A stretch of 64,000 nucleotides of DNA, taken from the NCBI GenBank assembly GCA_020055645.1, contig CM034546.1, positions 59,458,001 to 59,522,000 of the forward strand, read 5' to 3'. Both the position numbers and the translations under genes were made by a program. Source of the DNA: Tomocerus qinae (taxonomy: Eukaryota; Arthropoda; Collembola; Entomobryomorpha; Tomoceridae). Positions 22,515 to 34,519 of this stretch are shown here, piece by piece; the first letter of the stretch is position 1; every line of letters begins with the position of its first letter. Under the pieces are notes generated by a model that was not told the origin of the DNA, did no database searches, and saw only the letters and a list, made by a program, of their open reading frames with translations.

Positions 22515-23689
22515 CAGTGTACAAAACACCATTTACTACTTACCAGTGGTAAGTGGTTTTTAATGGTATTTAACGTTAAATACCACTACGTAAAAAGTAG
22601 TGGTAAGTGGTATAAATGGTATAAATGGTAAAAAATTGGATCCTACCCCTAATTGGCATACACTTTTTGGCATAAAATAAAAAAATCACTTCTTGGCATA
22701 AAAACTCACTTTTTGGCATAATTTTTTTCTCCTTATTGGCATAAAAATATGTTTCACTAATTGGCATAAACTATAGAAGGATACGAGGTAACCTCCGATA
22801 TGATGATACATACACAGACAGTAAGTTTGGAGGTAAGAAATAATTCCGAGAACACCTTAGGACGGATGCTTGTGGGCAAATTTCCGAACAAGAAGAACAA
22901 AAAAGTTCTGCTATATGACAAAATGCTGCTGAAAATTGTTAAAAATCGCTCTAATATGAGCTATTCTGAGTGGATATATACTTTTGCGGATAAACTTTGA
23001 TTTGTATAATTTATCTTGATAACTGGATTCGGTATTTTCATTGACACTGCAGGCTATACATTACACATTTTTTGACTGAGTATTATGAATATTATTCCTA
23101 TTAATTATTTGTTTGTTCAATAAATTTATGCCAATAAAGTATGCCAAAAAGGATTTTTGAAAAAAATATTTTATGCCAAAAAGCGTATGCCAATTAGGGG
23201 CACTCCCAAAAATTGTTTCATTTAAATTTCGTGTTTGAATTTTGAATAAAATTCGGTGCCAAAGTATGAAATAGCTGAGCAGATGATCATTGGTGTCACA
23301 AATTGATAAGTGTTCATCAATCAGAATAGGATTCAACCAATGGGGGCGCTAACAACCCCTGCCGATTGAGAAATTAATTGCAATTAAATTAGCATTAATT
23401 TTAAATGGGCGATACCAAATACAATCTTTTTTTCTTCATTTTTTTATAATTTTTGGTGTACAATCAAATAAATATGATTAATTTAAATGCTTAAGGGGCT
23501 AGCGGGAAATTTTTCATAGAAAATAAAGTTTTAAAAGTTATATTTTAGGAAGTCTAGTGTATCTGTACTCAGCTGTCTAATCAATCGCTAATATTTACCA
23601 TTTTACCATTAAATGCATTTTTACCATTAAGTGCATTTTTACCACTGTGATGGTAAAAAAGGCTAAAAAGTGGTAAATTTTGTACACTG
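22515..23689 (+). mobile_element. hAT-type element, family C copy 1, 1175 bp, with a nested TIR element
   Basis: It starts CAGTGTACAAAA and ends TTTTGTACACTG. A perfect 8-bp duplication TGAATAAA lies at 22507-22514 and 23690-23697. The subterminal regions carry GTGGTAA/TTACCAC repeats and a palindrome around TTTAACGTTAAA. There is no transposase. The copy at 34520-36443 is in reverse orientation. Another element (22638-23207) is inserted inside. Confidence 0.93.
22638..23207. mobile_element. Nested TIR element with TTGGCATA repeats, about 570 bp
   Basis: Both ends read CCCCTAATTGGCATAC(A/G)C and TTTTTGGCATAAAATA inward. AAAAATT is duplicated on both sides (22631-22637, 23208-23214). The copy of the host element at 36320-36340 has only one AAAAATT at this place, which serves as an empty site. 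The interior has a 66-codon open frame (22800-23000) of unknown nature. The superfamily is not assigned. A diverged end of the same family is at about 50505-50582. Confidence 0.85.
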
Positions 23690-23697
23690 TGAATAAA

Positions 23698-25297
23698 GTA
23701 CAGTACTGAAAAGATACACCGCAAATTTTGGGGGAATATGAAATCCATTCCACAGGGTAATTACGTGGAGAGTACTATGATTGAAGGAAGCCTTAATTCC
23801 TACATAATATATAATAATATCTATTTAATATTAAATTACATTATTGCGCTTAATGAAGTCATTTAGACAAAAACGTTTTGATTAATTTTAACCACTTAAT
23901 GTTAGAATTGTACTAGTATTTTCATTGGGGGGTGTCTTTACAAAGTACCGTAAAGGGTATAATAAACGCAAGATCAATCTTCCAATATGCTACGCTAAAT
24001 GCTGGGTCTTTTATAAATTCCGGGTTGTCAATAAACACCGTGTCAAAATTTATTTTGCCAACTCTAAACCTACGACGGTTATTATATAGCATTTTATGGT
24101 AGGCATAGGCACATATTTAGCGGGATGTATTGTCATATTATTTCAAAAATTTAAATTGTTTCAACTAGCAGAATAAAGGATCGAGGACTGATTTAAGTTA
24201 TATAATACGTGAACGTAACAGTTGTTTAAGATGTCAATGTTCAGTTGATTCAAGATAATACTCAACAAGTTGATATTTTGCAGTTCATTTCCTCTGAAAC
24301 GAATAGGCACAAAAGGCAGTCAATATGTTTAGTAAAATTACTCCCATTATACTTAAGTATCTGTATATTAAGTATATAATAAGTATCTTTGAGGAAATTA
24401 TATTCGATGGTAGGTGGTAGAAACAACTTCCTCAAATATTGTTCATATTTTATGATAACAATGGTTTAGTATTCAACAATGGTAAAGTTTCAGGGCCAGG
24501 GTCGCAGTGTCCGGATAGGAAGGTGTGGATAAAAGTGGACAAAAGTGGTTTTGAGTGAAATCAACTGGATTGGCTACAGGGCAAATGGCCACATGTTGCG
24601 GAATGCATAAAAAATGGAGATATAGAATCCTCTGATTTTGTAGATTTCATTGACAGCAAAGTTTTGTGATGCAAGTATCCGGGCGTTAGGAAACCCGGTT
24701 TAAACATTTTCGGTTTTATTTTTGTAATGAGTAATTTAAAAGGAAAATTAAGATTATTAATATCGGATGATATGTTAAGGTACTAGAGCTGTTGTTTTTG
24801 CATATAAGGTACTGTTGTAAAATTTTTATTTTTATTTTTAAAAAATCGGTTTTAGTTATTGTATACCAAAATGACGCTATGTATACTCGAATATATAAGT
24901 TTTGACACCGAATTTAGATAGAGCACATTTGATAATGATATAATTGGAGCAATAAAATCTTATGTATTCCGGGACGAATAAGGCAAAAAATAGACCTGAA
25001 TATTTGGCTATAGGTATAGCAGACGACAATGATGTAAATTCATGTTAAGAGCCAGGGAACCAAAATATCAGGAATTATTTTTCCGTATTTTGTACTTGTT
25101 GCAGGATAAGACAGTTCATGCAGACACTATCAAGGAATTTGAGAAGGCCTACCAAAGATATTATCAGAAATAGTAAGTTTTCACTCGAAACGCAAATTGT
25201 TTTTCCATTTTTAATCGTTTTGGCTAAAAAATCTTCTTGGGATGGATTAGTTTATGGGTCAATGATGGGTCAATAGTATCAAATAAATATTTTAGAA
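23698..25297. other. Mostly non-coding stretch with small possible exon relics
   Basis: Three weak signals are present. A 56-codon minus ORF (23922-24092) has an aromatic/hydrophobic end (AYWKIDLAFIIPFTVL). A plus-strand open piece near 24565-24670 contains WPHVAECIKNGDIE. A possible plus terminal exon after TTGTTGCAG near 25103 reads DKTVHADTIKEFEKAYQ to a stop at about 25172. None can be joined into a gene by eye. Confidence 0.3.
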
Positions 25298-27093
25298 TGA
25301 TTCTTTTTAAGTATGTACATTTTACATGTTACACAGTTACACTATAGTTTTACACAAATGTGTTAAACAAGACCACAGCAGATATTTACATTAAACGCCT
25401 CCCCCAAAATGGCGCAAAATGAATCAATATTTATCTTCAAATTTTAAAAATTGCTCGTGCACAAGAAAATTATATTTTTCGTTGCTTAATATTTTTAATA
25501 GAATATTAATATTATTGAAAGCAGTTTATTTAGAAAAGTTTATCGTGTCCGTAGACGAATACTATTTCCGTCAGTTACTGATTAGGTTTTTATCCCTGTC
25601 CACGATAGCTTTTGAAGATTTAGCTAGAGTGAATTTTTAAAGTACAACCTACAAGTAAATACGAGGCCCAAATTGGTGAATAGGCTCATTTGCTCGGTCA
25701 CGTCCAGACCCTCTGACAGGTGGAGAGTTTCAAAAGTTAAAAATTGCTAAAAGTCAATGTCACTTTGGTTCTATCAATCGTACATCATGCAACAGTAGTC
25801 AGTAAGTTAGGCAGCTAAAATGTAGTGTGACACTAATAAATTGAGTTTTAATCCTCCCCTGATAGGGGATGTGTGGGTGAAAACCTTTAATTAAAAGTCG
25901 ATATATATTCATCGCTCAAAGTCGTGGAACAGCTCGATTGAATGTTGACACGACAACAGACACTATTAAATAGGTTACAGTCATCCCCTGACAGGGGCAG
26001 GGGTGAAAAACTTATAACAACTGAAAATGACTATAACTTCGGTTATATTCATTGTACAAAGCAGTACACTAGCTGGATTGAAAGCTGATAGTTCAATAGA
26101 AATCACTATCTAGGTGGCCGTCATTCCCTGATAGGAAATGGGTGAAACATTTGCAAACAAATAAATGTCGTCTATTACTTCGGCTTTTATCATAGTGATT
26201 CTTTTTAAGTATGTACATTTTACATGTTACACAGTTACACTATAGTTTTACACAAATGTGTTAAACAAGACCACAGCAGATATTTACATTAAACGCCTCC
26301 CCCAAAATGGCGCAAAAAAAATCAATATTTATCTTCAAATTTTAAAAATTGCTCGTGCACAAGAAAATTATATTTTTCGTTGCTTAATATTTTTAATAGA
26401 ATATTAATATTATTGAAAGCAGTTTATTTAGAAAAGTTTATCGTGTCCGTAGACGAATACTATTTCCGTCAGTTACTGATTAGGTTTTTATCCCTGTCCA
26501 CGATAGCTTTTGAAGATTTAGCTAGAGTGAATTTTTAAAGTACAACCTACAAGTAAATACGAGGCCCAAATTGGTGAATAGGCTCATTTGCTCGGTCACG
26601 TCCAGACCCTCTGACAGGTGGAGAGTTTCAAAAGTTAAAAATTGCTAAAAGTCAATGTCACTTTGGTTCTATCAATCGTACATCATGCAACAGTAGTCAG
26701 TAAGTTAGGCAGCTAAAATGTAGTGTGACACTAATAAATTGAGTTTTAATCCTCCTGATAGGGGATGTGTGGGTGAAAACCTTTAATTAAAAGTCGATAT
26801 ATATTCATCGCTCAAAGTCGTGGAACAGCTCGATTGAATGTTGACACGACAACAGACACTATTAAATAGGTTACAGTCATCCCCTGACAGGGGCAGGGGT
26901 GAAAAACTTATAACAACTGAAAATGACTATAACTTCGGTTATATTCATTGTACAAAGCAGTACACTAGCTGGATTGAAAGCTGATAGTTCAATAGAAATC
27001 ACTATCTAGGTGGCCGTCATTCCCTGATAGGAAATGGGTGAAACATTTGCAAACAAATAAATGTCGTCTATTACTTCGGCTTTTATCATAGTG
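25298..27093. repeat. Head-to-tail duplication of an 898-bp unit, about 99% identical
   Basis: Unit 1 is 25298-26195 and unit 2 is 26196 to about 27093. The differences seen are a couple of bases in GCGCAAAA(TG/AA)AATC and a 2-bp deletion in CCTCCCCTGATAGG. Each unit ends in two degenerate sub-repeats of about 130 bp that begin TC-TCCCCTGA-AGGGG and contain ATAACTTCGGTTATATTCAT. A more diverged relative of that sub-repeat is at 27470-27590. The 73-codon open frame at 25419-25640 is lost in the second unit, so it is not treated as a gene. Confidence 0.92.
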
Positions 27094-28037
27094 CAAAGTC
27101 CGCAATGGTTTATTTGCTTTTTATAGGTTTATTCTTTTTGTCTGTCTAGCTGTTTAACAATTTGAAGTTACAGTTACACTAAGAAGTTACAACATTGTCT
27201 TATAACTAGATAGAAAAGAGCAAAAGGACATAATAACTATATAAGGACTTGAAATATGAAATTTGAGGAAATAAATACAATGTTATGAATTAATTCAGAG
27301 ACTGAAGGTATCTTTTCCTTTTGCCTATCAATCTGGAAATTGCTGTGCATGATAAAAGTTTTGAACAGTTTAAGCTAGGAAGTTCAAATGTTTAGAAAAC
27401 CACAAAGTCTAAAAACGCAAAAAATGACTAAAATAGTAATATTTTTCTCGGTTCCGCCGCCTCCGAAATTTTCAGCCTAAAGTGGGTAAAAATTGATATA
27501 ACTTAAGTCATTTGTGATATATTCATCATACAAACCCATTTAATTGGGTCTCAGATATCAGATATTATTGCCTTTTGTATTTTGTCTACGTTATGCAATT
27601 GCTCATATAAAAGTACACACAATAAAATGAGAAAAACACACACTAAGCCTTATTTTTCGAATTGCTTGTAATTCAAAGAAACGATAATATACAGTACCAT
27701 AAAAGACTATTATTACATCAACTTAATTTAAGAATTTCTTTTAGAAGAATTGGTTAAGGTTAAGTATCCTTATAATCAATTTTTATAAAAACTATGTCAG
27801 ACTTAATTTAGAACAGTATAGATGAAATCGTTGTTAAATCAAAAATCGTACAATATAATTCTGTCACATTTTGTCATCATAAAATGTAACTAATATATTC
27901 CTACGTTCAAGTGGCTTAACATTAAAATAAATAGTTAATTATGCGCAGGAATGACAGGGATATTACACATGAATAAAATATAATCACATAATACAAAAAA
28001 TTTAATTGCAAGTTGTAATATAAGTCTCGAAATACGC
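27094..28037. other. Intergenic stretch downstream of the transposase-like gene
   Basis: No exon was found. It includes a diverged sub-repeat (27470-27590) related to the tandem duplication. No inverted-repeat terminus matching the other side of the transposase gene was recognised by eye. Confidence 0.45.
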
Positions 28038-31000
28038 TTAAGAATTTCTAGCAATTTTTAAATGCTCCTTAAGAAGTGCATCCCATTTTTTAAAATGCAC
28101 AGACAGTAAAATAACCCAGTTTGCATCTTTCTGTTTAGGTGGCAGTAAAACATCAATGACAGCTCCAAGTGAAACCCAATTTTGTGATTCTTTTTTGACA
28201 AAGCTGGTACTTCTAGTTTTAGTTTTGCATTTGTAAAACTCAACAAAACATGCCCCCATTTCTTTGTTAATCTCGGAAATTTGAGAAATGTGCCATTGTT
28301 TGTCAAAGATACAAACAATGAAGTCCCCAACTTTTGAAATATTTTCATCAAACTGGAATTTGATTTGATCTCCTATGGTACAAAATGTGGTAATGTCTTC
28401 ATCAAATGAGGTTTCATAAAATTTCAAACCACCGACATTTTTCCCTTTGTAGAATGGAACTACCTTGTGGAATGATCGTGTACCTGCAACGGTTTTAAAA
28501 GCAGAGTACCGTTCTTCCAGTCTAAATGTTGCAACATGAGTCTTCACATGCTCTGCAGAGACAAAGAAAAAGGATACGTTTGGTAAAAGTCTTTTTGCAA
28601 TGTCGACAAATTGGGATGCGGTAATAACAGGGTTGGAGGCATTTTGTAAACTATAATTACGGACTTCACGCTTAGATGTTCCACCAATGGCATCGCAAGC
28701 ACTTTTGCCATGGTAGCTTGCTGAATAATGATATTCGGCTTCAACCTGAAAATCTAACTTGTGGTAAAAGATATTAATAAACATTTTAAAGCTTTTGTAT
28801 TGACTGCCTGCTCCATCACTGAAATAATATATTTTAGTAATTTCTGGCAAATTTTTTGACTGAAATTGACATTGAAGAATCTTTATAAATTCATATTGAA
28901 AGGCATGGACAATATTTGTGTCATGCTTCAACTCATCACTTATGGCACAAACCGATAAATGTTGCAATTTTTGTTGGTGTCTGTAGTAGACAACAAATGG
29001 GTGAAGAGCAATTTGTTGCCATTCATGCCTATAATATGCTGATTGAATTTCATTTTGTATTTTTGGATCATAGTTTTCCGAAAAGTCCATTACCACTAGG
29101 ATTTCACCCGGTAGAAGGCTTTCTTTCAAACCATGTCGAAACATCCGTTGTTTTCTGGAAGTATAAGAATGTTTTAATAGGTTCTCTAATTCTGTAGCTG
29201 CGAAGTTGACAAAATCATCTCTTGATAAGCTTTTTTTGATAAATTGTGCACCTTTTGTTTTTGTAATGATCCACCTATTGAAGTTTACCGACATTATTGA
29301 TGGATCCATGAAAGATTCAATTTCTAATTGACAATCCTGTTGTTTATTTTTACAGTTTCTGCAGATGCGAAACATGCAGTCTTTATTTTCAATGTCACAA
29401 ATCAGTTTTTTCCGAAATTCGTTGTAATTATGACATCTAATGGCATCAAAAAGATGGTTGACATTTTCATGATAAATGCAACAACAAACATTGTGATATC
29501 CAGTGGTGGACTGCAGCATGCATTCTTTGGGGCGAAGTGTGGTAAAAGATGACCTTTTGACATTATCTTCAGGGTATTTCTCTAAGTAGTGGATGTAGGC
29601 TTCATTCAAGTTCAGTAAAAGCAACCGCTTTTGCATAAGTTTGCGTTTGCCATCATTTTGTTTGACAGATTTACAATCCCTTAATCCTGGGGTGGCTCTA
29701 CTTATTTCATCTTCATAATAGAAAGATTTAATTCTTTCAACTACTTCAGCAGAAAGTGGATGACCAACATTTCTTACTTTAGGTGGAAGTATACATCTCG
29801 CTCTTTTGTCCTGTTTTGCCTTGGCAATAGATCTCACAGAAACTCCAAAGAATTTGGATGCCTTCCTGCACGACCAGCTTTGGGGAACTAAAGTGAGAAT
29901 TGATCTTTTCTCGCTTTCGGTAGTGGAATTCAAACGGGCTTTTAATTCCTTCATTAGCGTTTGTAAATCTTGGGAGTCCCGCTTGAGTTGTGAAAATTCA
30001 TTTCGGGATACGATAGGAGATTTTTCAAAGGACATTCCACATCTTTCAAACCCAGATTCTAATTTATGTTTGAATTTTTTTATCTTTTTTCGAATTTTTT
30101 TAGCTTGTTGAATTTTATTCTCCCTACCTAATTCTATAGGACTTAAATCTGAAACCATTAGACACCTATTGACTTCATCTAGCAATCGTTTTTTTCTAAC
30201 AGGAGTTGAAGCTATTGGATCCGTATTTGAATCATTATCAAATTTTTCCTCTTCATTGCTAGCGTCCGGCTTAGCAAAACTATTGTAGCATTTTCTGCAT
30301 ATTCGGGGTTGTGGAAACCATTTACTGTCAAATGAAAAATATTTACAATAGTCTACAGTTTTCAGTGATAGTAAATTAGATTTGCATTTCTTTTTATGCG
30401 CTTCAATATTTTGACAGTAGCTTTGGGGCCATTTCGAGAACAAATTAAAATGTTTAGTGCAGATTACTGTATTTGGCCTTTTAAAATCATTTCTGGTTTT
30501 GGAGTCAAAATTACTAAAGAAACGGAATTTTTGGCGGTCACTTATTTCAGATAACGAACTAATGGCTTCGTCAGAAAAATCTTGGCAAAATAGATCAAAG
30601 TGAGTTCCTATTGCACACCATTTAGCGCCGCCTATAAAAATTAATAAAACCAATTTCTAAGTGCCGGAAAATCAAAGTTTGACAGATATTCCATAATAAT
30701 TATTTAATTTAAAACATATGTGTAATAAAACAAAAGGCTACGTTGGAGCTGATGTAGTGAAAACAGTACCTTAATAACTAATTTTTAATTTTACAATGTA
30801 TTTGCCATATAATATTTTCCAGTAATTATTGGGAATTACATATTACATTTATAATCATGTGACAGCCAGAATAATTATTGATAAAATTCATCTATATTTT
30901 GATAAAACAAGTCTTAATAAGTTTTATAAAATTCATTGTTTAATTAACAGAAAATGATTAATATTTTAGACTTATAATTTGCAAACAATTTAAAAAACAA

Positions 31001-31510
31001 ACAATACACAGAGATGAGGAATATTAACCTTTTGGTTTAATAAACGACATAATATTTAGCAAGTCACAGTGCGAACCCCCCAAACAACCTTTACAAAATT
31101 TTGATTAATGCTCAGTAGCTTTTGCTTCATAAATACAATTTTACTTAAAAGTGCATTTGGCTTCCTATTCCAAGAGGATTCGACGAAATGAATTATAACA
31201 TAAAATAAGTACCTTTGCAATAATTCCAAAACTTATTAATTATCACAAGTCTTAAAGTTTAAATTGTGCCATAAAATATCGAATTGTAACAAAAAATTGT
31301 AGGGCACAAATTACGCTGGCAAAAAGCATGCAAAATACGTTTACAACATTCATTGTTGGAAACGGGTACAGTAACAGACTAGAATCAGTATTTTCATGCT
31401 AGAAACTATTCTTTATAAAACTCAAAGTTGTAAAGTTGAAATATGATCAGTGACAAAAATCATAATAATTTTTATTTACCGGATGCTGTGATAGATAAAT
31501 TAGCTGTCAT
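28038..31510 (-). CDS. DDE-transposase-like protein, 874 aa, two exons
   Basis: Exon 2 (28038-30631) is an intact frame of 864 codons. A short first exon, 31480-31510, begins with ATG, has donor CCG|GTAAAT and joins at acceptor TTTTTATAG in phase 1, giving start MTANLSITAS. Numbering from exon 2: Cys/His-rich N-terminus (VICTKHF near 65, CRKC near 119-122), a Lys-rich coiled stretch (170-200), a possible helix-turn-helix (FFGVSVRSIAKAK near 270), a Cys-rich block (CCCIYHEN, CRNC, 388-445), then the likely catalytic core: VVMDFSENY (Asp near 523), YYFSDGAGSQYK (Asp near 613) and SYHGKSACDAIGG (near 647-657). The spacing of acidic residues and the HGK-x3-D-x2-GG block point to an RNase-H-fold transposase; I cannot name the superfamily. 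A full-length ORF with a spliced leader and no terminal inverted repeats found suggests either an unrecognised autonomous element or a domesticated gene. Confidence 0.72.
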
Positions 31511-33650
31511 TATTAAAATTATTTTATAGTATATATCAATATCAGGCTTTTCAAATTCACAAGTGTCTCAACACAATAAAGAACAACATCAATAACATCA
31601 ATTCATCGTCACATGACAAAATATCAACAACAAAAGTTAAAGGTCATGTCATTCAAAGCCGTTCGAAAAAGATATATGCAGAGAGAGTGAGTGGATAATA
31701 CACATCTATAGACACAACTACAGAACAAGTAAATTTAATTCAACAGCTCTTTACTTTCCATTACCAAATGCAGTTTCAGCCAAACACTGTTGGGAGTTTA
31801 AATTTAGAGCGCAAAACAAGCTAATATGCTCCAAACAGTGTGCTTACTATGAGAACAGGCAAACGAGAGCAATCCATTTGGTTTCACTCTTTTATCCAGG
31901 GCAAAACTAGTTTTGTCCTGGAAGAAATTAGTTTTGTCCACTTTTGTCCTGGATAGAAAGTGGACAAAACTAATTTCATCCTGGACAGTAATAGTTTTGT
32001 CCGGACAAAACGCAACCCTGTTCGGGGCATGAAAAATATAGTCTCCTTGTCACTAAGAAAGCAAATGGACTTTTATGTACTTTTTTGTGCCTAAACCAAT
32101 AAGGCAAAAGAGAGAAAGAAAAGCACCCTTTGCCTTTTTTATGCCCTGATTATATTCAACGGTTGAAAATTACATCATTTCACTCTAGATACCAATGGTA
32201 AAATATCATACAATAATAATTCTAACTATAACGGTTGACGATTACAAAAGTTGCAATCAGCCGTTATTAAAATATTGAACAACAACGGGAGTTTCAACTG
32301 GAATGGTTAAATTTAAGATTTATTTAAATTTTTTTAGTGTGTTTGCTTCGCTTTATATTGGTTATGAAAAGAAAACGGTAAAGAAGTAATACTGTATTAT
32401 ATTTTCAACATTATCCCACTTTCACTCAACCATCAAAATTAAATTTACACTTACTTTCAATGGCATGAGCAAGAAATGAGTATTGTAATTATTATCACCA
32501 CCAATATAATAGTATACCCTATTTATTTTATTAGGATTTGAATACACCCACACCTTATTCTTATATACTACAAGGAAATTTTTTGATTAAACGAAAATTG
32601 AAATTGAAAATTATGTTTCGTAAATTTCTTGCCATTTTGTCCTATATGAATGCTCAATATCAATATGAAAAAGTTTTACAAAACCAATTGCAATTTAGGT
32701 ATATAGTGAGGTGTGAGCACTTAAAATTTTAATTAAAAATGGTCAGTTGAAAAGCAAATTCTTTAAGTAGATCACAGTGTAATGTGCTAATTATAAAAAC
32801 TTATTTCACTGTGAGACAAACAAACGAATGGGAGCCAAAATGCCTCAAACAAAGTTTTATTGAACAATTTGATTAGTTATTTGGTACCTGTAACCTCCAG
32901 AATCTTTTGTAAGGTCATTTCAAATCTTCTACCTACATAATATCTGGTTATAACATCCACCTACGAGTATATATACCTTAGAATATGATATCATGATAAT
33001 ATGTTACGTACCTATGCAGCTTTTCTTTTTGTTTTTATGAAGCAACAGAAACCAAAATCAAAGCAATGAATACACTATTATAGTCATTATGGTATGTTAT
33101 TATGTTGCAGATGGGAATTTCCAAAATGGCAATGTAGAATACGTAAAATAAAATTAATAATTAATTGTTTGCATTCACAAACTTTGATTTCCTGAAGGTA
33201 AAAACAAACTAGTCTGAAAGTGCCCACGACGGAAATAGAAATGACGGTTTATTTGTAATTCCCTAATGGTGGCGAAGTCTAAATATATCTAACATTAAAC
33301 TAATATATATCCTACTCATGTAAATGTACACTCCCAGCGGAAAATCCGTTCAATCGGTCTCGGAAATATATACCAGCCGTAATTATTGTCGGCGTATTTC
33401 TAATGTCGATTTTTTTGTCAAAAATGTGCAAAACTCGCCTGCCTTAGGAGGATACTAATACGAAGCTAATTAAATGGATTTCCTTCTCTAAACATGCCTA
33501 ATAACAGAAATGTCTTACGGAATAAGTTAAATGTATTTATCCCTCCAATCCTAGTGATTATGACTCATATCAATAAATCCCTACACTTATTTACCAAACA
33601 TTTGAAATTAGGCTAATGTATTAATTACTCTGGGGAGATAAGACCCATCA
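31511..33650. other. Intergenic stretch upstream of the transposase-like gene
   Basis: AT-rich. Apart from the small foldback at 31897-32011, nothing coding was recognised; a 64-codon plus ORF at 32538-32732 is Lys/Tyr-rich without features. Confidence 0.45.
31897..32011. repeat. Short foldback repeat, CAGGG...CCCTG, rich in TTTTGTCC
   Basis: GTTTTGTCCACTTT and AAAGTGGACAAAAC form the inner arms; the outer ends are CAGGGCAAAAC and CAACCCTG. It has hAT-like ends, but the flanking 8-mers do not match. A fragment with the same GTGGACAAAAGTGG motif is at about 24490-24550. Confidence 0.55.
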
Positions 33651-34120
33651 TAAAGTAAAGTAAAGTAAAGTACAGCTTTATAGTCTTTACGGGCCCTTCA
33701 GACACCACGGTACTGAATCAGTAGCTCACTCGTAAGTTTCGCCACCGCTCTTCCTCCCATGACTCTAGTCCTTCTGCTAGGCAGATTAAGGAAAGGTGAA
33801 TTTGTATCCAGTTTTAACAGGTGTATGGTGCCTCAGTTAAGATTTCCCCACCCGCCTTTCCAAGGATACACTCGTGCCAGTAGAGTGTTGCGTATTTACT
33901 TTGTGAGGCACTTTAGGGACGAGGCAGCTTTTTACGCCATTTAAGGAAATTAATCCACCCCTCCCACGGATGACATCCCCGTACTTTCACCGAGCCGAAA
34001 TGTCACCCAGCAAGCAAACCCTATAAACAGCCTTGACAATGGCAGGGATCGAACCCGAGAGTCCGAACAGCAGTGGCCTAGAGCTCCGAACGCTCTACTA
34101 GCCAAGCTACCGATGCTTGC
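33651..34120 (-). mobile_element. tRNA-derived SINE, about 470 bp
   Basis: Read on the minus strand, the head (34120 downward) looks like a tRNA. It has an A-box-like TAGCTTGGCTAGTAGAGCG at 34109-34091 and a perfect B box GGTTCGATCCC at 34055-34045, but the acceptor stem does not pair, so it is not a functional tRNA gene. A non-tRNA body follows and ends in an (ACTTT)n tail at about 33673-33651. Target-site duplications were not clear. The body is much less AT-rich than its surroundings. It would be mobilised by a LINE partner. Confidence 0.8.
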
Positions 34121-34223
34121 TAGGATCTGCAATCTAATCGACTATCGTTTGACTAGTTTTTGAGTATGGATCTAATCTTTTAAATAGAAAACTCCACCGT
34201 TTTAAACGTTGTATTATCTGGAA

Positions 34224-34519
34224 TGTTTAAATACTTTGTATTGTACATTCACTATACTAACTGATAGTTTTAAGTGATTTCTTCATCCATTACAAAATTG
34301 CTGTATGAATTAAAAATGAGCTATTTCTTTGTATTGACGACAACAGAGTGCTTAGAAACATAAATACCTGGAATAAAGTAAGTATTAACTGTTTAAATAC
34401 TTTGTACTATTGTACATTCACCAAATTATCTGATAATTTTAAGTGATTTCTTCATCCATAACGAAATTACTGTATGAATTAAATAATGAGCTATTTCTTC
34501 GTATTAATGACAGTATAGA
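34224..34519. repeat. Tandem duplication, 166-bp period, second unit split by a hAT element
   Basis: Unit 1 (about 34224-34389) and unit 2 (from 34390) share TGTTTAAATACTTTGTA, AAGTGATTTCTTCATCCAT and GAGCTATTTCTT. Unit 2 continues after the hAT insertion at 36444 with TACCTGGAATAAAGTA, matching the end of unit 1 (about 34365-34382). Confidence 0.8.

Noticed and set aside
28916..30111. Plus-strand ORFs at 28916-29197, 29328-29552 and 29806-30111
   Set aside because: They are antisense shadows of the transposase-like exon.
31889..32019. Eighth hAT element at the CAGGG...CCCTG foldback
   Set aside because: The 8-mers on either side do not match, so insertion by a hAT transposase is not supported here; kept only as a repeat.
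34040..34120. Functional tRNA gene on the minus strand
   Set aside because: A and B boxes are present, but the acceptor and anticodon arms do not fold and a SINE body and tail follow.
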